Positions 1 through 5,982 of a DNA stretch of 11,988 nucleotides are shown here, one piece after another. The DNA is taken from the NCBI GenBank assembly GCA_003175915.1, contig PSRH01000107.1:1-11988 (forward strand), written 5' to 3'. The notes under the pieces were generated by a model that saw nothing but the letters and a program-made list of their open reading frames with translations, was not told the DNA's origin and made no database searches. Source of the stretch: Candidatus Melainabacteria bacterium. GTDB taxonomy: Bacteria; Cyanobacteriota; Vampirovibrionia; Obscuribacterales; Obscuribacteraceae. Position numbers and translations under genes: made by a program. The first letter of the stretch is position 1. Every line of letters begins with the position of its first letter.

Positions 1-87
1 CCCCGTAGAAACACGCTTTACAAGCTGGGCGACATGACGAAAATGGCTGGGTTTTCCGGACGAGGTATTTGGAAATGCCCAGAATGA
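1..87 (+). CDS. Possible C-terminal tail of an upstream gene (partial)
   Basis: From base 1 this frame is open for 28 codons and ends at TGA 85-87; the other two forward frames close within the first 36 bases. The peptide is basic with no recognised motif and ends in WKCPE. Its stop overlaps an ATG at 84-86 of the next gene as ATGA, the usual arrangement for translationally coupled genes, which is the main reason for listing it. Only 28 codons are visible, so chance openness is quite possible and no function can be given. Confidence 0.33.
   Translation, partial: PRRNTLYKLGDMTKMAGFSGRGIWKCPE
62..66 (+). promoter_or_regulatory. Ribosome binding site GAGGT deciding the next start
   Basis: GAGGT lies 8 bases before the ATG at 75, a normal spacing. 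It is only 2 bases before the in-frame TTG at 69 and 17 before the ATG at 84. It therefore favours 75 over the longer TTG start. The ATG at 84 would depend on coupling to the upstream frame instead. Confidence 0.45.
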
Positions 88-473
88 CACCGAGATCAGC
101 ACCAGATCTGATACCAGGACCGACCCTGGTTGCGCAAAGGCGAATAAGCAACGTTCAAAATCTAATCGACAGGGCCAAGCAATTAAAAGCGCTGCCTCGA
201 CCACTAAGCCCTGCGGCTGCCGGCGAGCTCAGTCGATTGCTGGCTTGCTTGCAAAACCAATTGATCGACAGGCAGGAGGTGGTTAAATTCAGCTTGACAC
301 TTGGACGCCGGCGATTCCCCACGGCCCAATTCTTTCTTCTTGAGTTGGCAGCACCCAGCCAGTGCGCACTCTGCGACAAGGTATTGACGCCAGGAACGAA
401 GGTGCTCTTTGCCCGCAGCATAGGCGAAGCGGTTTGCCTTGCCTGCCCACTCGATTTCGACGGTGTTTACTGA
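75..473 (+). CDS. Small four-cysteine (zinc-knuckle-like) protein, unknown function
   Basis: I do not recognise this protein (132 residues). Its C-terminal third carries two CxxC pairs, CALC (Cys 97 and 100) and CLAC (Cys 121 and 124), separated by 20 residues with a glycine after the first pair. That is the layout of a small treble-clef or zinc-ribbon zinc site. The N-terminal two thirds are Arg/Pro/Leu-rich with a probable helix around residues 25-70, and there is no signal peptide or membrane segment. The start at 75 is chosen from GAGGT at 62-66; ATG 84, overlapping the stop of the preceding frame, is an alternative and would remove three residues. The gene is convergent with the toroid protein gene, with 6 bases between the stops. 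Zinc binding is inferred from cysteine spacing only; a DNA-, RNA- or protein-binding adaptor role would fit. Confidence 0.62.
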   Translation: MPRMTPRSAPDLIPGPTLVAQRRISNVQNLIDRAKQLKALPRPLSPAAAGELSRLLACLQNQLIDRQEVVKFSLTLGRRRFPTAQFFLLELAAPSQCALCDKVLTPGTKVLFARSIGEAVCLACPLDFDGVY

Positions 474-479
474 GTCGGA

Positions 480-1748
480 CTAAGCGCGCCGGCGAATCTT
501 GTCGGCTCGCGATGATGATTCTCGATCGACAGTGAGGACGAGAATTGCTGCTGCTGTGACAAAAGTTTTACTGGTGATGCAGTGCTGCCCCATCCAGCTG
601 CCATCCTGGTTTTGGATACGCCCGAGATTCTCGCTCATCTTCTTGTCATACTCTTGCCACTTCTTAGGATCGTTCTCTTTCAGGGCTTCACTTATATCGA
701 GATAGCTGAGAAATTCTTCGCCGCCGTTGCAGCCGAATCCCTGAATAAAGCCTTTGTCGTTCAAGCGTTCCGTCACGGCGATTGTGGCATTCGTTTGCAC
801 CGAACTGGCCGAGGCCAGCCGGTCTATGCGGGCTTGAGCAACTTCGCGATCTTTCTTGGTTGAGTTCTTGCTTTCCAAGACTTTACGTGCTTCCTGCTCA
901 TACATCTTGCCGGTATTGATCGATTGTTGCAGCCCGGATAAAGCTGCTCCGGCTGCGTAAAGAGGCACACTGGCGGCCCCGACTAGGTTGAAGTTGCGCG
1001 TTTTACCGTCGTAGCTCTTCTCGGCGTATGTTTGGGCTTTTGCCAGAGCTTCGTCGCTGACAACAGCGCCTTCTTGCTTAGCGCGGTTCAAGGCTTTTGT
1101 CGCCATGGCCTGGGCATGAATAGGCGCCCAACCAGCCCCGCCAGCACTGGCGCTGGCTAGCTTGCCAGTGAATTGACCATCACTATTCTGGTTGCGTTCC
1201 ATCTTGTTAATTACCTTGTCCAGAGCTTTTGCCACTCTTACTTGAGTGTCCTTGCTCGGCATATGAGTTTTGATTTCGGACAGGAATAGAGAAGCCAAAA
1301 AGGTGTCGATGTTAGGACCGAGCTTCATTTGAATCCGGGTGGTTCTCAGATCGGTGACGCTCAGGGAGGTGTCATCGGATTTTTCCACCTTGCCGCAGAC
1401 AAATTCAGCGGCTTTGCTCAGATTTTTGGCATATTCACCCTTGTTCGGGTAACTGCCTGACTGTACAAGGGCAAGACCAGCCATACAAGTGTCGCCTACA
1501 TTGGCGGTTTTGGCGATATTGTCCATGCTCGTGCCCATATTTGCCGACTCGGTCCCCTGGCTCCAGCCGCCGTTCTCCTGCTGTTGGGAGACGAGATAGG
1601 TGAGGGCGCGCTTAACTGAGACAGAAAGCGGTTTGGGGGTGGTGGCAGCATTTTTAGCGACACTTTCCGCCAAGACTGGCGCAATCGGAGAGTTGCCGAG
1701 AGCCAGAAGGATAATAAGCGGCAATATCGCCTCAAAATTCTTGCCCAT
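480..1748 (-). CDS. Exported alpha/alpha-toroid (prenyltransferase/squalene-oxidase repeat-like) protein
   Basis: This 422-residue protein starts with a signal peptide: MGKN, a hydrophobic run at about residues 7-22, and a likely cut after the Ala in PVLA (about residue 27). The mature part has QW-like repeats typical of the squalene-cyclase/protein-prenyltransferase toroid fold. RALTYLVSQQQENGGW is at about 47-62, a weaker copy NQNSDGQF at about 186-193, and QNQDGSW at about 379-385. A helix containing GDTCMAGLALV follows the first copy. I see no DxDD acid motif of squalene-hopene cyclase and no zinc ligand set of prenyltransferases, so enzyme activity is not supported; a secreted binding or scaffold role is likelier. 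ATG 1748 is preferred because GGTGA sits 5 bases before it and the signal peptide begins there. ATG 1760 is possible. A TTG at 1832 lies inside a hairpin and is unlikely. Fold call moderate, function unknown. Confidence 0.72.
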   Translation of the reverse strand: MGKNFEAILPLIILLALGNSPIAPVLAESVAKNAATTPKPLSVSVKRALTYLVSQQQENGGWSQGTESANMGTSMDNIAKTANVGDTCMAGLALVQSGSYPNKGEYAKNLSKAAEFVCGKVEKSDDTSLSVTDLRTTRIQMKLGPNIDTFLASLFLSEIKTHMPSKDTQVRVAKALDKVINKMERNQNSDGQFTGKLASASAGGAGWAPIHAQAMATKALNRAKQEGAVVSDEALAKAQTYAEKSYDGKTRNFNLVGAASVPLYAAGAALSGLQQSINTGKMYEQEARKVLESKNSTKKDREVAQARIDRLASASSVQTNATIAVTERLNDKGFIQGFGCNGGEEFLSYLDISEALKENDPKKWQEYDKKMSENLGRIQNQDGSWMGQHCITSKTFVTAAAILVLTVDRESSSRADKIRRRA

Positions 1749-1803
1749 GAGAATCACCATCCTGTATTGACTGAATATCGCTAGCGTCAAAGGCATAGAC
1801 CAA

Positions 1804-1832
1804 TGTATACCGGCTGAGTGGACAGCCAGCAA
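1804..1832 (-). promoter_or_regulatory. Candidate sigma70-type promoter for the toroid protein gene
   Basis: Reading the minus strand, TTGCTG (1832-1827) is followed after 17 bases by TATACA (1809-1804). Each box has 3-4 of 6 consensus bases, but the spacing is ideal. Transcription would begin near 1797, giving a leader of about 50 bases before ATG 1748. The -35 box lies in the stem of the hairpin at 1814-1858. The boxes are weak matches, so this is tentative. Confidence 0.35.
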
Positions 1833-1858
1833 GGAACAATTTGCTGGCTATCACTCAG
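1814..1858. repeat. Long hairpin / inverted repeat
   Basis: CTGAGTG (1814-1820) pairs with CACTCAG (1852-1858), and AGCCAGCAA (1824-1832) pairs with TTGCTGGCT (1841-1849). Between them is a small internal loop of 3 bases on one side and 2 on the other, and the terminal loop has 8 bases. That gives 16 paired bases. No T-tract follows on either strand, so it is not a classic intrinsic terminator. It may be an operator over the promoter at 1804-1832, a structured leader, or a REP-like palindrome. Confidence 0.7.
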
Positions 1859-1980
1859 TGCCTTCGGATACCTGTCAGCCTCGCTGAAACCGGACGAGAC
1901 TTAACAGATACTGGCGATTATCATGGATAACCGAGCCCTTGTAAGCAGGGAAAACACTAGGGTGATTACCGCAAAAATAT

Positions 1981-2011
1981 GGAGGAAACGGCAGGCCTGC
2001 GTAGCCGGCCG
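1981..2011 (-). terminator. Weak terminator-like hairpin after the membrane protein gene
   Basis: On the minus strand, CGGCCGG (2011-2005) can pair with CCTGCCG (1995-1989) with one mismatch, and TTTCCTCC follows. The stem is only six pairs and the T-run is short. It sits directly behind the stop of the 2014-2913 gene, where a terminator would be expected, but support is thin. Confidence 0.25.
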
Positions 2012-2013
2012 AT

Positions 2014-2913
2014 TTAATTTTTGCCAGAGGCCATTCCACTAGCTGCATCACGTCGCACAGCCGCGCTATATGACAAAGGAGCAGGGCGGCGCATGGGCAC
2101 ATGTCTGTGCGAACTTGAGCCGATTGGCCGCATGCGGTGCGAAGGTTTAAGCATGGCGCTTAGAGGGCTCGATCTTTGCAGTAAGTTGCTGTCAATCGCT
2201 GCCCGCGGCGAATTGTGTAATGAAATTTGCGCTTCCCGGATCCGCTCCAATTGGTGGACGAGCCAGATCATCGCTAGATAAGTGGAGAAGAACCCGGTCA
2301 TTATATAGCTCGTATCACCCGTATCGAGCGAATAGGTGGGATGGTTGCTAGCCATTACCATCGGCAAGAGGAGAATGCCGCTGAACAACCCGAAAAGTAA
2401 AACCTGTGCCCAGAAAGAAGGATTGAAGGATTTGATGCGCGAACCGTCAAAGGCAAACGAACCTCTCAATAATTCGTACCAAGCTTCAATCATTGGACTA
2501 ACGGCCATCAATGAAATGATGGTGGCACCGACGGTGAAGCTGCATATCCAGGTGGTGTGAGTGTTGCTGATTACTTTCAAGCTGACAAGCGTATGAAAGA
2601 GGATGTCTACGGCGCCCAGCCACATCCAGGGACCCATAATTACTACGGCAAGAAGAAAGGCACAAAGACCAGCTTGTACCGGATATCTTCCGTGCGAATA
2701 GTGCTCGATCAACTGTTGTATCCGTAAGATCGAGACGGCTGCTACCGCCCAGGCGGTGATGAAGAAAACGACTTGCACTTTGGCCACGGCAAACCAACAA
2801 TAGACACCGGCCAGCAAGACCACATACAAGACCGGTAGCAGGCTGGCGAAGGTCATGCTGTCGAAAAACTTGTTGCTATCGCTTTCGGCGATGCCAAGAC
2901 GGGTTTCACTCAT
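2014..2913 (-). CDS. Multi-pass membrane protein of unknown function
   Basis: I do not recognise this 299-residue protein. It has a short polar N-terminus and six predicted hydrophobic segments at about residues 23-44, 46-63, 80-104, 121-142, 168-189 and 203-221. A basic, Ser/Pro/His-rich cytoplasmic-type tail fills about 222-299. No catalytic or transporter signature is visible. The loop between segments 4 and 5 holds YELLRGSFAFDGSRIKSF, reminiscent of RDD- or DUF4339-type soluble loops but not enough for a family call. ATG 2913 has GAGGT 11 bases upstream. The gene is divergent from the PEBP-like gene, and a candidate promoter lies at 2989-3016. The membrane location is secure; the role is open. 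Confidence 0.75.
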   Translation of the reverse strand: MSETRLGIAESDSNKFFDSMTFASLLPVLYVVLLAGVYCWFAVAKVQVVFFITAWAVAAVSILRIQQLIEHYSHGRYPVQAGLCAFLLAVVIMGPWMWLGAVDILFHTLVSLKVISNTHTTWICSFTVGATIISLMAVSPMIEAWYELLRGSFAFDGSRIKSFNPSFWAQVLLFGLFSGILLLPMVMASNHPTYSLDTGDTSYIMTGFFSTYLAMIWLVHQLERIREAQISLHNSPRAAIDSNLLQRSSPLSAMLKPSHRMRPIGSSSHRHVPMRRPAPLSYSAAVRRDAASGMASGKN

Positions 2914-2988
2914 AGTAAATGATTACCTCAAGCTGGCGAGATGTAGAAGTCCCGAGCTAATCGGAGATAAGGAAGTCTCCTCAATTAC

Positions 2989-3016
2989 ATTAAAGCCCAT
3001 AAGGTTGGGAAATCAA
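2989..3016 (-). promoter_or_regulatory. Candidate promoter for the six-segment membrane protein
   Basis: On the minus strand TTGATT (3016-3011, 4 of 6) and TTTAAT (2994-2989, 5 of 6) are separated by 16 bases. Transcription would start near 2982, leaving a leader of about 69 bases. The leader contains a short GGAGA/TCTCC dyad at 2963-2980. Position and box quality are reasonable. Confidence 0.42.
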
Positions 3017-3090
3017 ACGCTCTCAGCCTTAAAATGCCGGACCTCATCCGCGGAAATAAGGTTAAATCTGGCGGTTGCCGCGAAAGCAAT

Positions 3091-3118
3091 TTGAGTGGCC
3101 GCAAGTTAGTGCTAGACT
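3091..3118 (+). promoter_or_regulatory. Candidate promoter for the PEBP-like gene
   Basis: TTGAGT (3091-3096) and TAGACT (3113-3118), each 4 of 6 to consensus, are separated by 16 bases. Transcription would start near 3125, about 46 bases before the GTG start and upstream of the strong Shine-Dalgarno at 3156-3161. Confidence 0.38.
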
Positions 3119-3155
3119 TCCCTGAGTTTTATGTTGGCGATAAGTCCCTGATTTC

Positions 3156-3161
3156 AGGAGG
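3156..3161 (+). promoter_or_regulatory. Perfect Shine-Dalgarno AGGAGG
   Basis: AGGAGG lies 9 bases before GTG 3171 and 12 before ATG 3174. The spacing favours the GTG, although the choice changes only one residue. Confidence 0.8.
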
Positions 3162-3170
3162 GCAGCTGCC

Positions 3171-3749
3171 GTGATGGTTAGGTTCTTAGGCGTGGCGCTC
3201 TTCACTTTAGTGTCCCTACTTTTCAGTGAGAGATTGGCACTGGCCGGCACGGCCCAGGCGGGTCCAAAGACAACGAGGATAGCGACGATGAAATTGGATG
3301 TTAGCAGCCCGGCTTTCCATGATGGACAGAGCATCCCCAAAGAGTATACGGCTGATGGGAAGAATGTTTCGCCACCGATCAAATGGAGTACTCCGCCGGG
3401 CGGCACCAAGTCCCTGGCCTTGATCTGCGACGATCCTGATGCGCCTGCCGGTAGCTGGGTGCATTGGGTCGTATACGGCATACCGGCAAGCGTTACCAGC
3501 TTGGCGGAAGCCATACCTTCCGACGGCAAACTGGCTAACGGAGCCAAACAAGGCACGAATAGCTTTCGCAAGGTCGGCTGGGGTGGTCCTTCGCCGCCGC
3601 CAGGAAAGCCCCACCGCTACTTCTTCAAGGTCTATGCCGTCGACGTCGACTTAAGTGCTGAACCCCAAGCCGATGCTAAGCAAATAGAAAAGAAAATCAC
3701 AGGACATACTCTGGCCAGCGGCCAGTTGATCGGTACCTACGCTCGCTAG
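3171..3749 (+). CDS. Exported YbhB/YbcL-like PEBP (Raf kinase inhibitor-like) protein
   Basis: This 192-residue protein belongs to the phosphatidylethanolamine-binding protein family, bacterial YbhB/YbcL branch. The family signatures appear in order. CDDPDAPAGSWVHWVVYGIP is at about residues 86-105, including the DPDAP pocket motif (88-92) and the HW pair (98-99). GWGGPSPPPGKPHRYFF is at about 136-152, and GHTLASGQLIGTYAR closes the protein. PEBPs have a small anion-binding pocket; the bacterial members' substrates are mostly unknown. Here a signal peptide is present (MMVRF, then a hydrophobic stretch, cut near ALA-G at about residue 25), so the mature protein should be periplasmic or secreted. 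The usual GY in GYGGP is GW, a mild change. GTG 3171 is supported by AGGAGG. The gene is convergent with the TPR gene, with 3 bases between stops. Confidence 0.93.
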   Translation: MMVRFLGVALFTLVSLLFSERLALAGTAQAGPKTTRIATMKLDVSSPAFHDGQSIPKEYTADGKNVSPPIKWSTPPGGTKSLALICDDPDAPAGSWVHWVVYGIPASVTSLAEAIPSDGKLANGAKQGTNSFRKVGWGGPSPPPGKPHRYFFKVYAVDVDLSAEPQADAKQIEKKITGHTLASGQLIGTYAR

Positions 3750-3752
3750 ACC

Positions 3753-4292
3753 TCAATCCTCTTTAGATTCGAACTGCTTGGCTTGTTCGCTTTGCCCTAA
3801 GTGCTTCAAGATTAAGGCGTAATCGTGCTCAGCTTCCTTCCTGAGCTTACGAGGATAGCTGTTGCCAAGCTTATCGTAAATTCTGATTGCCTCACGATAG
3901 TACTCCTCTGCTTGGGCATAGCGATTGAGCTTGAGGTAGCATTTGCCGACCTCTTGAAGATTGTCGGCCAAAAGGCTGTCCTCCTTTCCTGTCGCCTTCA
4001 ATGTGCGAATACTCGGTTCCAGTAGGTCAATAGCTTTCTGGTATTGACCGGCTTTTATATAAGCCTCCGGCGCGGGCAGCTTGGTTCTTACCTGAGAGCT
4101 TGCCAGTTGCTTGGCTGGTATGTAGGCCAAATCAATTTCTTGATTGGAGCTGCGAAATTGATTGAGCACGACCGTATAAAACCAAAAGAGACCGCTTATA
4201 AAAACGACCACAGAAAGAAACAGTCCGGGAAATACCCAAGGAGGCAGGGAACGCCGGTCAGTGTTTTTGCTCTTTTGTTCGGAATTGGACAT
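3753..4292 (-). CDS. Membrane-anchored TPR protein
   Basis: This protein has 179 residues. A polar N-terminus with positive charges (about 1-18) precedes one strong transmembrane segment at about 19-43. A linker follows, then tetratricopeptide-like helices: about 74-101 (YIKAGQYQKAIDLLEPSI), 106-141 (a full unit, VGKCYLKLNRYAQAEEYYREA) and a partial third at about 150-176. TPRs are protein-binding scaffolds, so a role in assembling an envelope complex is plausible, but the partner is not indicated. The positive N-terminus suggests the TPR part faces outward (N-in), although the charge balance is not decisive. ATG 4292 has only a weak purine run (TAAGAG) close upstream. No neighbour is co-transcribed within 200 bases. 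Confidence 0.8.
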   Translation of the reverse strand: MSNSEQKSKNTDRRSLPPWVFPGLFLSVVVFISGLFWFYTVVLNQFRSSNQEIDLAYIPAKQLASSQVRTKLPAPEAYIKAGQYQKAIDLLEPSIRTLKATGKEDSLLADNLQEVGKCYLKLNRYAQAEEYYREAIRIYDKLGNSYPRKLRKEAEHDYALILKHLGQSEQAKQFESKED

Positions 4293-4499
4293 GCTCTTAC
4301 GACGATAGCCAACTAGAAAAAGTATTTCATAGACTCTTACCTAGGAGCAATTGTATTTTTCATAATTGTTTGGAGATCGCCAGGACGGCTGTCCAGACAC
4401 ATCTTTTCATCTGAGCGAACCGTACAAAAATAGCCTGGTAAGCCGATTCAAATCGCGCCCTCAAGATAATTCAGACGGTGTCGTCCAGCCGGAACGATA

Positions 4500-5111
4500 C
4501 TAGCTGTGATGCTGCCCTTGAGTTTGTTGGATGCTCGCCAAATAATTGCGGTAAGCCTCCGGCGAAGCAAAGGTCTTGGCCAACCAATCGGGGTTCTCTC
4601 CGTCCCCTAAGGAAAAGGCGAGAGCCTTAGTGGCATCGCGTGCCTGAATGTCGGCAATGGCTTTGTTGACTTGGGCGAGAGCCGCGTCTCGACCGGGACC
4701 GCGCATCCGATCGAGCTGGCCAAGCATTTGTTGCAAATAGCCCAGGTCGCCTGTGTAGCCGGTTGAATCCGCATTGGTTTGGATATTCTGGGCAGCCGTG
4801 TCTATGTTATCTATAGTGTTCTCATTGCCCGAGAAAGTTCTGGCCGCCATAGCGACACCTCGGTCGAAAGCGGTATCGCCACCGACCAGAGTGAATTTGC
4901 CCAGCATGCCGTCCAGCCAGTAATTCTGACCGGGACTGCTTTCACCTGAGCCGCCGAACAATTGGCGAACCAGTTGAGGATTGTTGAGATCGGCTACCGC
5001 CTCTGAGCGGAAATTATTTAAAGCGCCCTGAAAGACCCTGCCGACATCGCCGCCATCGCGGGGGCGGATGGTTTCGCTGGGACTCAATTCTGGAGGCGTG
5101 GAATAGACCAT
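4500..5111 (-). CDS. Soluble hypothetical protein
   Basis: I do not recognise this 203-residue protein. It is hydrophilic, with no signal peptide or membrane segment. The N-terminal part (1-60) is Pro/Ser/Gly-rich and probably flexible (PPELSPSETIRPRDGGD). About 60-115 carries NYWLDGMLGKFTLVGGD and an Asn/Ile-rich stretch. About 120-195 looks helical, with GYLQQMLGQLDRM and AALAQVNKAIADIQARDATK. The tail is Gln/His-rich. No conserved catalytic pattern is apparent. ATG 5111 is the only good start but lacks a clear Shine-Dalgarno. A near-consensus promoter at 5191-5219 and a 72-base leader support it being an independently transcribed gene. Confidence 0.68.
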   Translation of the reverse strand: MVYSTPPELSPSETIRPRDGGDVGRVFQGALNNFRSEAVADLNNPQLVRQLFGGSGESSPGQNYWLDGMLGKFTLVGGDTAFDRGVAMAARTFSGNENTIDNIDTAAQNIQTNADSTGYTGDLGYLQQMLGQLDRMRGPGRDAALAQVNKAIADIQARDATKALAFSLGDGENPDWLAKTFASPEAYRNYLASIQQTQGQHHS

Positions 5112-5190
5112 GACTGCGGGCCCATACAGTTTGGTTTCAGTTTGCAGGCCAAGGCGGCGTTGCTACTTTGACGATTGGTAAGTGTTCCGA

Positions 5191-5219
5191 ATTATGCGCC
5201 GCTCAGTGGCCGTTGTCAA
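5191..5219 (-). promoter_or_regulatory. Near-consensus sigma70 promoter
   Basis: On the minus strand TTGACA (5219-5214, 6 of 6) and CATAAT (5196-5191, 5 of 6) are separated by exactly 17 bases. Transcription should start near 5184 and lead into the gene ending at 4500. This is the best promoter match in the window. Confidence 0.72.
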
Positions 5220-5245
5220 GTCTGGCGGCTAGCTTTCCACCTTAG

Positions 5246-5611
5246 TTACTGCATGGTCATTGCCAGTATTTGCTGGTAGGTTTTACTAGCCATTACTGCT
5301 AGAAAGCGACGTCCATCTTTCAGTTCACAGAGAGCACAAACTTCCTTTTTATTGCCGCCCAGGAGTATGCCAGCCAAAAAACCGGTCGGGCCAAAGATAA
5401 GGCCGCCAGCCAGACCCCAACCGAGGGTCTCTGACACCTTTTTCACGCTTTCTTCGGTCTGAAGCTGAACGCTGCGCAGTTTGCCGAGAAGTTCAATTTG
5501 GTCAAAAGGGCCCCAGAGCGTGCCTGTGCTGAACTCCCAATCGCCGGCGGGAATGTCACCAGCTAAAACCTTGACAGTCTTGTCGTCTAAGATTTTCTTG
5601 AGCTGCTGCAA
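5246..5611 (-). CDS. Small glycine-zipper protein, unknown function
   Basis: This 121-residue protein begins with TTG. About residues 1-60 are soluble and include LAGDIPAGDWEFSTGTLWGP and a short helix rich in Lys/Glu. Residues 64-86 form a Gly-rich hydrophobic segment (GWGLAGGLIFGPTGFLAGIL) of the glycine-zipper type that inserts in or packs against membranes. The C-terminal part (88-117) has KEVCALCELKDGRRFLAVMA, a beta-hairpin-like stretch ending in SKTYQQI. Small proteins joining a glycine zipper to a KDGR-F-LA-SKTY tail occur widely as uncharacterised bacterial or phage-borne proteins; that is recollection, not a search. The TTG start is well supported by a perfect AGGAGGT and a TATAAT upstream. 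No function is assigned. Confidence 0.76.
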   Translation of the reverse strand: MQQLKKILDDKTVKVLAGDIPAGDWEFSTGTLWGPFDQIELLGKLRSVQLQTEESVKKVSETLGWGLAGGLIFGPTGFLAGILLGGNKKEVCALCELKDGRRFLAVMASKTYQQILAMTMQ

Positions 5612-5618
5612 GGCTTAG

Positions 5619-5625
5619 ACCTCCT
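5619..5625 (-). promoter_or_regulatory. Perfect Shine-Dalgarno AGGAGGT for a TTG start
   Basis: On the minus strand AGGAGGT ends 7 bases before TTG 5611. There is no ATG nearby in frame, so this site decides the unusual start codon. Confidence 0.85.
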
Positions 5626-5640
5626 GCTGCGTTACCGACA

Positions 5641-5646
5641 ATTATA
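5641..5646 (-). promoter_or_regulatory. Candidate -10 box TATAAT
   Basis: A perfect TATAAT on the minus strand lies 29 bases upstream of TTG 5611, placing transcription start near 5634. No -35 box stands at 16-18 bases, so an activator or an alternative upstream contact would be needed. Confidence 0.42.
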
Positions 5647-5982
5647 CCTGTGTGCTTCTTTGCTTTTCCGGAGGAAAGCTCTGGCAACGTCTACCTTTTG
5701 AGAAAATCACCAGCAAACAGACATGAAGGTATTTTTCAGATTGGCATCGCTGGGGTCGGTCAGGCATGCTCTTTGAAGTTTCAAGTTGATACTATGGGCG
5801 GTACTTCCCGTTTGATCGACAAAGCTCATAGATGATCGCTTTGAAAATCAGGGAGCCTATCCAGGGCCGCCGGCCCGGTCGTGCTTTAGTGACGGCATCC
5901 TGGAAGGAAGGCGGTTTTAGGGTTGTGAAGAGGAGGGTATAAAAAGCGAGTATATTTTGGTTGAACCGGAGACACTGGTTAA
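5647..5982. other. Gap without a convincing gene
   Basis: Short open frames exist here on both strands but none has a ribosome site, a protein-like composition or a family signature. The stretch holds a GC-rich hairpin, GGGCC/GGCCC with a 3-base loop (5864-5876). Before the next gene are TATAAA (5938-5943) and TATATT (5951-5956), possible -10 boxes without a clear -35. It probably carries the divergent upstream regions of the two flanking genes. Confidence 0.5.

Noticed and set aside
155..421. Minus-strand open frame opposite the four-cysteine gene
   Set aside because: It lies wholly inside the plus-strand gene, has no ribosome site and no protein signature; the cysteine pairs on the plus strand make that frame the real one.
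1748..1832. Longer start (TTG 1832) for the toroid protein
   Set aside because: The codon lies in the hairpin, lacks a ribosome site and would bury the signal peptide 28 residues inside the protein.
1991..2000. Palindrome GCAGGCCTGC
   Set aside because: Ten-base GC palindromes are common by chance and this one overlaps the terminator-like hairpin already listed; no independent signal.
5650..5835. Plus-strand 61-codon frame in the 5647-5982 gap
   Set aside because: No ribosome site and no domain character; it ends well before the next gene.
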